Shown one piece after another: positions 1 to 3,910 of a stretch of DNA of 7,072 nucleotides. A program made the position numbers and the translations under genes. The notes under the pieces are model-generated. The model saw nothing but the letters and a program-made list of their open reading frames with translations. It ran no database searches and was not told where the DNA came from. This DNA is from Microcaldota archaeon (GTDB taxonomy: Archaea > Micrarchaeota > Micrarchaeia > Micrarchaeales > Micrarchaeaceae). Position 1 is the stretch's first letter, and the number at the start of each line of letters is the position of its first letter. The stretch spans positions 1 through 7,072 of the forward strand of contig JAKAPD010000022.1 of NCBI GenBank assembly GCA_021812025.1, written 5' to 3'.

Positions 1-938
1 ATTCCAAATATGACCCCATTGGTCTTTGCTTTTGCATCTGCGGCGAGCATGGCTTTTCCGTCCGTGCTCGACAGATCCCCATGCCAGAGGTGGGGCACCC
101 TGTAGGCCTGGGCCTCCTTCGGACTCGGCAGGTGCTCTATTATCATGGGAAGCACCGCGTCCTCCACGGGAGCTACTTCCTTTATCTGCGCGACTACCTT
201 CTCGGCTTCAGACGGAGAACCTGCAGTTCTAGCCGCCTGCGCCTTTGCGCTGAGCTCGAATATGTGCTTGAACGATACCTTCTTTGATTCCACGGTGTAC
301 TTGGAAATCGCCCATTTGTCATAGGCGCTGCCGAAAGCGACGCTCCCTTTCTCGACGCTTACTTTCCACTTCTCGGCATATTCCTCAGGGGCATACTGCT
401 CTATGAGCTTGTTGACATTGTTTATCAGTTCAAGCAGCTTCTGGAACGTCTGTTCCGGAGTGAGCCTCAATTCGTTAATGAGCCTGTCGGTCTTGTTCAC
501 GAACAGCACTGGTTTCGCCTTCTCCTTCATCGATTGCCTGAGCACGGTCTCGGTCTGCGGCATGATGCCTTCCACAGGATCGACTACCAGCACCACTCCG
601 TCAACAGCCCTCATGGATCTCGTGACGTGGCCCCCGAAGTCGACGTGGCCGGGCGTGTCTATCAGGTTGACCACATAGTCCTTGCTGCTGTAGCTGAAAC
701 CCAAAGATATTGCAGCTGACTTGATGGTCATCCTGCGTTCCTTTTCGATCTCTTCGTAGTTAGTGTAAAGGACATCTCCCGCTACGCTCTTTGAGATAAG
801 GCCCACCCTCGCGAGCAGTGAATCGGTGAGCGTGGTCTTTCCGTGGTGTACGTGCGCTATTATGGCAATGTTCCTGATGAAGTCCAGATTCCCCATGAGT
901 TTTGAAATCTCTTCAACGACGAATTCCTTCCTTACCAT
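1..938 (-). CDS. fusA: Translation elongation factor EF-2 (aEF-2), N-terminal part, runs off the left edge
   Basis: This is the GTPase that drives tRNA-mRNA translocation on the ribosome. I see 312 complete codons from ATG at 938; the archaeal protein is usually about 730 residues, so domains II to V and the diphthamide loop are outside the window. The G domain is clear. The P-loop is AHVHHGKTT (residues 28-36), switch I contains ERRMTIK (67-73, with the Mg-binding Thr at 71), G3 is DTPGHVDF (94-101) and G4 is NKTD (148-151). The stretches MPQTETVLRQ (126-135), VAFGSAYDKWAIS and KAMLAADAKA are typical of EF-2 rather than EF-Tu. Residue 31, Asp in the usual AHIDHGKTT, is His here, and position 104 in GGHVTR is also His instead of Asp. 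The start follows the S7 stop by 4 bases, with GTGA ending 4 bases before ATG. It is the last visible gene of the L30e-S12-S7 operon. Confidence 0.97.
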   Translation of the reverse strand, partial: MVRKEFVVEEISKLMGNLDFIRNIAIIAHVHHGKTTLTDSLLARVGLISKSVAGDVLYTNYEEIEKERRMTIKSAAISLGFSYSSKDYVVNLIDTPGHVDFGGHVTRSMRAVDGVVLVVDPVEGIMPQTETVLRQSMKEKAKPVLFVNKTDRLINELRLTPEQTFQKLLELINNVNKLIEQYAPEEYAEKWKVSVEKGSVAFGSAYDKWAISKYTVESKKVSFKHIFELSAKAQAARTAGSPSEAEKVVAQIKEVAPVEDAVLPMIIEHLPSPKEAQAYRVPHLWHGDLSSTDGKAMLAADAKAKTNGVIFG

Positions 939-942
939 TGGC

Positions 943-946
943 TCAC
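943..946 (-). promoter_or_regulatory. Ribosome binding motif GTGA for EF-2, containing the S7 stop codon
   Basis: GTGA, GCCA, then ATG 938. As at the L30e-S12 boundary, the TGA of the motif is the stop codon of the preceding gene and the gap is again 4 bases. A GGAG also occurs about 14 bases upstream of the ATG but is less well spaced. Confidence 0.6.
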
Positions 947-1683
947 TTTGCGCTCCTTGCCATGCGCTCTATCTCGTTCTTCCTCTTTATCGCATAGCTG
1001 TTGACATCGTTCTTCGCCGCCAGGATAAGTTCGTTCGCGAGCGTTTCCGTCAAGTTCCTTTTGTTGCCGAAGCCGCCTATCACTGCTGCCATTGATATGT
1101 TCCTTATTGCTATGTCGAGGCGCCTGCTCGCGCTTACATCCACAGGAATGTTCGATATAATTCCACCGTATCTGACCCTTGTAGTGTCTTCTATCGGAGC
1201 GGCATTCTCGAGCGCGTTTATGTATATCTTGAGCGGATTCTGTCCCGTCTGCTCTTGCACAATATCAAATGCGTCCTCTATGATTCTCATTACCTTGAAT
1301 TTCTTTCCCTGAAGCCTTCCTTTTGTCCTTATTACTCTTCCGCCTATCTTCCCTCCTGTGCCCCCGCGCATTATGTCGTTCGCCAGCCTTTCCACTATGT
1401 TAAGATTAGCCTTCGAGAACTTCTTCTTGCTGTCGCTCCTGAAAGTGCTCGGATAGAACATCGGCTTTAGATTTACATAATTCTTGACGCTCGGGTCCCT
1501 TATTTCTATATTGAAATCGTATTTCCCGAAAAGCAGTATGTCCGGTGCAGAGATAGCACCCGCGGCTTTCTTCGGCGTGGGGGCCTTCTTCCTTCTGGCG
1601 ACTTTCCTCTCGGCCTGCTGCGGCTCCTGGGTTTCCTGCTTGTTTTCTACCTGTGCTGTCGCCTCTTCCGCCATCGGTATCAT
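943..1683 (-). CDS. rps7: Small ribosomal subunit protein S7 (uS7), archaeal type
   Basis: S7 binds the 3' major domain of 16S rRNA, nucleates assembly of the 30S head and borders the E site. The diagnostic core is NIVERLANDIMRGGTGGKIG (residues 95-114), followed by RVIRTKGRLQGKKFKV, EDAFDIVQEQTGQNP, ENAAPIEDTTRVRYGG and SRRLDIAIRN, and it ends KRKNEIERMARSAK. At 246 residues it is longer than common archaeal S7 (about 190-220) because of a 45-residue N-terminal tail rich in Glu, Gln, Ala, Lys and Pro. Two starts are possible. ATG 1683 overlaps the S12 stop as ATGA and has GGAG 11 bases upstream. ATG 1674 (giving 243 residues, MAEE...) lies 5 bases after the S12 stop, resembling the spacing at neighbouring starts. 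I report the longer form but consider both about equally likely. The family assignment is certain; the start is not. Confidence 0.97.
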   Translation of the reverse strand: MIPMAEEATAQVENKQETQEPQQAERKVARRKKAPTPKKAAGAISAPDILLFGKYDFNIEIRDPSVKNYVNLKPMFYPSTFRSDSKKKFSKANLNIVERLANDIMRGGTGGKIGGRVIRTKGRLQGKKFKVMRIIEDAFDIVQEQTGQNPLKIYINALENAAPIEDTTRVRYGGIISNIPVDVSASRRLDIAIRNISMAAVIGGFGNKRNLTETLANELILAAKNDVNSYAIKRKNEIERMARSAK

Positions 1684-2108
1684 CTCTTAGGTTTCTCCTT
1701 CCTGCCCTTTATTATCTCTACAAGGTTCGTTCCGTTGACCTCTACCACCTTGTACTTCATCTGCGGTATACAGCCCATTGCTCCCCTCTGCGATCCGCCC
1801 ATTCCCTCTATCGTCACTTCATCGTGCTCATCGATAAAGTTTATGGCTCCGTCACCTGGTGCGAATGCGCCCACGACTTTGCTGTTCTTTATTAATTGTA
1901 CCCGCACGCACTTTATCTGGCCGGAGTGCGGCTGCTTCTGCTCTACGGCGAACTTCTGAAGCACCAAGGCCTTTGCCCTGGGAACCGTGCCTATGGCGTC
2001 GTACTTCTGCTTGTTCTTTAACTTCCTTCTCTTTAACCATTTCTTTAGCCAGCGCTGGTGCTTCCTTTGTCTCAGAAGCTTCCTTGCTGCAAATTCTCCG
2101 TTTGGCAT
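1680..2108 (-). CDS. rps12: Small ribosomal subunit protein S12 (uS12), archaeal type, with an altered decoding loop
   Basis: S12 sits at the decoding centre of the 30S subunit and contacts the codon-anticodon helix. The protein is 142 residues from ATG 2108, the normal archaeal length. It begins MPNGEFAARKL, close to other archaeal S12 starts, and carries CVRVQLIKN, AFAPGDGAINFIDEHDEV, TIEGMGG and a C-terminal KGRKEKPKR. The frame stays open to a TTG at 2126, but I prefer ATG 2108: it matches the family N-terminus, avoids the 14-base overlap with L30e, and has GTGA ending 4 bases upstream. Two functional loops differ from the family: the usual KQPNSAIRK is KQPHSGQIK, and the usual GDIPGVRY is GCIPQMKY. 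The Pro and Ser that face the codon are kept. The stop overlaps the first possible S7 start (ATGA), so the two are probably translationally coupled. Confidence 0.96.
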   Translation of the reverse strand: MPNGEFAARKLLRQRKHQRWLKKWLKRRKLKNKQKYDAIGTVPRAKALVLQKFAVEQKQPHSGQIKCVRVQLIKNSKVVGAFAPGDGAINFIDEHDEVTIEGMGGSQRGAMGCIPQMKYKVVEVNGTNLVEIIKGRKEKPKR

Positions 2109-2112
2109 GAGT

Positions 2113-2116
2113 TCAC
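2113..2116 (-). promoter_or_regulatory. Ribosome binding motif GTGA for S12, containing the L30e stop codon
   Basis: GTGA, ACTC, then ATG 2108. The last three bases of the motif are the TGA stop of L30e, so a ribosome finishing L30e is placed directly on the S12 initiation site. This motif decides in favour of ATG 2108 over the upstream TTG 2126 as the S12 start. Confidence 0.6.
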
Positions 2117-2409
2117 TGTTCTTCAAGTATTTTTGAGTGTCCGGGGTTTATTATCGATAGCACAGACACCGAATAAGGTTTACCGCACAGCGCGCCCAAT
2201 TCCATCGAGTTACCGTTGAACTGTATGTGTTTTATATTGGAAACTTTCGATATGTGTGTTATGTCCTGCAGTATGTCGGACCTGCTCTTGGCTGCGACGA
2301 CAATCAGCTTTGCCTCATTCTTCTTTACGGAGCCAAGCACTTTGTTCAGCCCGAGGGCTACATCACCGCTGTCCACTGCTAGGCGTATGTTGGTTGATAA
2401 ATCAGCCAT
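2113..2409 (-). CDS. rpl30e: Large ribosomal subunit protein L30e (eL30)
   Basis: This 98-residue protein is an RNA-binding subunit of the L7Ae/L30e superfamily, found in archaeal and eukaryotic ribosomes. Evidence is the LGLNKVLGSVKKNEAKLIVVA segment (residues 19-39), the KVSNIK segment (55-60) and the family C-terminus ELGALCGKPYSVSVLSIINP (70-89). L30e rather than L7Ae is favoured by the LCGKP segment and by position immediately before S12. The common archaeal DPGDS near the end reads NPGHS here. ATG 2409 is preceded by GTGA with 4 bases between. In most archaea nusA separates L30e and S12; here the L30e stop is only 4 bases before the S12 ATG, and that TGA forms part of the S12 ribosome binding motif. 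It is the first gene of the translation operon, behind a TATA-like box and two potential hairpins. L30e proteins can bind their own mRNA in yeast, so autoregulation is conceivable, but I see no canonical kink-turn. Confidence 0.93.
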   Translation of the reverse strand: MADLSTNIRLAVDSGDVALGLNKVLGSVKKNEAKLIVVAAKSRSDILQDITHISKVSNIKHIQFNGNSMELGALCGKPYSVSVLSIINPGHSKILEEQ

Positions 2410-2412
2410 AAA

Positions 2413-2433
2413 TTCACAGAAAAATACTGTAAA
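2413..2433 (-). promoter_or_regulatory. Leader hairpin 2, pairing the L30e ribosome binding motif
   Basis: On the transcript strand TTTACAG (2433-2427) can pair with CTGTGAA (2419-2413) across a 7-base loop, TATTTTT. The stem is 7 bp with one U-G pair. The 3' arm contains the whole GTGA motif (2417-2414), which ends 4 bases before the L30e ATG, so the folded form would hide the ribosome binding site. The stem is AT-rich and weak alone; stacking on hairpin 1 could help it. Confidence 0.45.
2414..2417 (-). promoter_or_regulatory. Ribosome binding motif GTGA for L30e
   Basis: GTGA is followed by ATTT and then ATG 2409. GTGA matches the 3' half of the archaeal Shine-Dalgarno complement AGGAGGTGATC, so a 4-base gap here equals about 7 bases for a GGAGG core. 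The same motif and gap occur at S12 and EF-2. Confidence 0.6.
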
Positions 2434-2450
2434 AGCAGAGTGCTTCTGCT
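2434..2450 (-). promoter_or_regulatory. Leader hairpin 1 upstream of L30e
   Basis: On the transcript strand AGCAGA and TCTGCT form a perfect 6-bp stem around a 5-base loop (AGCAC). It lies in the non-coding leader between the proposed transcription start and the L30e start, and ends exactly where hairpin 2 begins, so the two could stack end to end. A protein-binding or translational control role is inference. Confidence 0.45.
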
Positions 2451-2483
2451 GATAGAAATATCAAATTATTTATCACGGAAAAG

Positions 2484-2491
2484 TATAAATA
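2484..2491 (-). promoter_or_regulatory. Candidate TATA box (box A) for the L30e-S12-S7-EF-2 operon
   Basis: The minus strand reads TATTTATA here, 75 bases upstream of the L30e ATG. With usual archaeal spacing, transcription would start near 2461 and leave a leader of about 50 bases. The bases before it (CAAATACC) are only a weak match to a TFB recognition element. A second AT-rich candidate, GATAAATAAT at 2474-2465, would give a shorter leader starting near 2440-2444. The assignment rests on position and composition only. Confidence 0.5.
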
Positions 2492-2519
2492 GGTATTTGC
2501 GGCACTCCGACCCTTCGCC

Positions 2520-2837
2520 TCATACGAGCTTACGCTCCTGCATTATGGCCCAGAGCATTATCGAGCCCGCTATGACGAAGATGCCGCCTGAAAGGAGGAC
2601 GGCCGTTTTCACCCAGTTGTCAGGACCGTGCGCCCTCTTAAGCATGTGGAACGATATCGGCCATCCTACTATAACGATTAGCACCCATGTTATAATCGGG
2701 AATACAAACACTATCGAACGGGACAGAAATAGTGCCGCCAACAGTATTACTAATATCGCATGGCCGAGAACTGCGAACTTCCAGAAGTCCACGACTTTCA
2801 TCTTTTGCGGTAAAGTTTTATCCGGCATTGAACCCAC
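2520..2837 (-). CDS. Small membrane protein of unknown function, three predicted transmembrane helices
   Basis: I do not recognise this 105-residue protein. Hydrophobic segments at about residues 20-38, 42-63 and 77-98 look like three membrane helices. A charged N-terminus (KTLPQKMK) and a basic second loop with the polar stretch KRAHGPDNWVK (67-77) suggest the N-terminus and loop 2 are cytoplasmic, and that the short ERKLV tail is outside. The gene is flanked by non-coding sequence on both sides, 50 bases after the signal peptidase and 110 bases before L30e, so it is probably a separate transcription unit. A TATAAATA box lies about 27 bases upstream of GTG 2837, which would put transcription start at or next to that codon and argues for a leaderless GTG start. 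An in-frame ATG at 2828 (102 residues) is the alternative. A real gene is likely because the frame is open, strongly membrane-like and has a well-placed promoter. Confidence 0.75.
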   Translation of the reverse strand: MGSMPDKTLPQKMKVVDFWKFAVLGHAILVILLAALFLSRSIVFVFPIITWVLIVIVGWPISFHMLKRAHGPDNWVKTAVLLSGGIFVIAGSIMLWAIMQERKLV

Positions 2838-2860
2838 TATTGTTTTGCGGGTCGGATATT

Positions 2861-2868
2861 TATTTATA
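2861..2868 (-). promoter_or_regulatory. Candidate TATA box for the three-helix membrane protein
   Basis: The minus strand reads TATAAATA, preceded by CCACAA, in the 50-base gap after the signal peptidase gene. Its centre is about 27 bases upstream of GTG 2837, the usual distance from an archaeal TATA box to the transcription start, which predicts a leaderless or nearly leaderless mRNA. Confidence 0.55.
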
Positions 2869-2887
2869 TTGTGGCTCTCCTGCGGCT

Positions 2888-3907
2888 TTATTCTGTAGTG
2901 TAGTTGCAGCCTGTGGGCTCTACAAAGCTGTTGCTCAGGATGAGCTTGAGATAGCCCATGTATGGGATATCGGCTATCACCTTCCCGCTTATCTGGCTCT
3001 CGTTTGCAGGGTAGTTGAAGTACTGCACGTCTAAGCCGGGGTTGTTGTCGCCCTTTGTCAGGAAGTAGTACTTCCCGCTCGCGTTTATTACCGCGTATAC
3101 CCTGTGCACGACGTAGCTGTCACCCTCCTTGTAGAATAGGTCATTCGGAACCGTCTGGTACACGACAACCGTATTGTTCGCGTCGCCAGTTATTGTGGTG
3201 TTCCCTATGGCTATCGCAGTGGTCGACGCCTCTTGCTTCACTGTGCCGTTGCTGAACTTGACATTGACGGCGCCGCACGTATACTTTATAAGGTTGTTTG
3301 ACTGTGCGCTGTTCGGCACGATCTGGCCGCCATAGTTGCTGCTCCTGAAAAGGCCTATCTGGTAGCCTTTACTCAGGAACTGGGATATGGTGAACTGGTT
3401 CCCGGTTATGTTGTAGGCAACGCATTCCAAAGATTCGCTCTGGAAGTTTGATATGGTACCGTTCCATGTGCTCGTGGGCACGCTTATTATCGGCGCCTTT
3501 ACGGAGTTTATGTTTATGCCCTGTATCAGGATCATGTCGCCCCGCTGCAGCGTTGGCAGCATGCTGCAGCTCGGCACAACGTTAAGCGGGTTCGGCGTGC
3601 CGAGCGCAAACTGCAGGCCGAACCAGAATATCAGCACAAGGGCTATCGCAATAGCAACGTCGAAAATATTCTTCTTGTAGCCCTCCTGTTTCACGCTTAG
3701 CGAAAGCTCCATCACCAGTATGACTATTATTATGACGAAGATGAGCGCTCCCAGTATGATCGCCAATCCCGGCATGCTCTGGAAGAACAGATACGCCACG
3801 AAAAGCGCTATGAGCAAAATGTACATTGGCCATGTGTTGTATTTTGGTTTCTGCTTTTGCTCTCTCTGCTTTGCGCGCTGCTTCTTTTTTCCTAGCACCC
3901 ATAACAC
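2888..3907 (-). CDS. Signal peptidase I, archaeal Sec11-like, with extra N-terminal helices and a large insertion
   Basis: This enzyme cleaves signal peptides from secreted proteins on the outer face of the membrane. The S26 family boxes are visible: SCSMLPTLQRGD (residues 113-124, nucleophile Ser115), YVVHRV (265-270, His268 in place of the bacterial Lys) and TKGDNNPGLD (284-293, Asp287 and Asp293). This is the Ser-His-Asp arrangement of archaeal and ER enzymes. It has 339 residues and a very basic N-terminus (KKKQRAKQREQKQKPK). Three predicted helices (about 27-43, 46-68, 80-102) precede the catalytic domain, where one is usual. Ser and His are 153 residues apart, against roughly 40-80 in compact relatives, so there is an inserted Ser/Thr/Asn-rich region of about 80 residues or more. 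Eight N-X-S/T sequons all fall in the predicted external part. The start is GTG 3907, 3 bases after the smc stop, with no obvious ribosome binding site; GTG 3898 is an alternative. It is probably co-transcribed with smc. Confidence 0.9.
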   Translation of the reverse strand: MLWVLGKKKQRAKQREQKQKPKYNTWPMYILLIALFVAYLFFQSMPGLAIILGALIFVIIIVILVMELSLSVKQEGYKKNIFDVAIAIALVLIFWFGLQFALGTPNPLNVVPSCSMLPTLQRGDMILIQGININSVKAPIISVPTSTWNGTISNFQSESLECVAYNITGNQFTISQFLSKGYQIGLFRSSNYGGQIVPNSAQSNNLIKYTCGAVNVKFSNGTVKQEASTTAIAIGNTTITGDANNTVVVYQTVPNDLFYKEGDSYVVHRVYAVINASGKYYFLTKGDNNPGLDVQYFNYPANESQISGKVIADIPYMGYLKLILSNSFVEPTGCNYTTE

Positions 3908-3910
3908 CGA

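Noticed and set aside
1..938. EF-2 copy as a pseudogene because of altered P-loop and switch residues
   Set aside because: The frame is open over all 312 codons, other GTPase motifs are intact, and it sits in its normal operon with a good ribosome binding motif.
2109..2126. TTG 2126 as the start of S12
   Set aside because: It would add six residues absent from the family and overlap L30e by 14 bases. ATG 2108 matches known N-termini and has a well-spaced GTGA.
2413..2450. Kink-turn (L7Ae/L30e binding motif) in the L30e leader
   Set aside because: The hairpins lack the three-base bulge with tandem G-A pairs needed for a kink-turn, so I do not claim one.
2440..2898. Plus-strand frame of 152 codons across the three-helix gene and its flanks
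   Set aside because: It lies antisense to a frame with three good membrane helices and a placed promoter, and it has no recognisable family features. An antisense RNA remains possible and is listed as a finding.
3582..3902. Minus-strand alternative frame starting with ATG 3902 (MGARKK...) inside the signal peptidase gene
   Set aside because: It has an ATG start and a GGTG upstream, but it loses the membrane helices and contains no catalytic boxes. The GTG 3907 frame carries all signal peptidase motifs.
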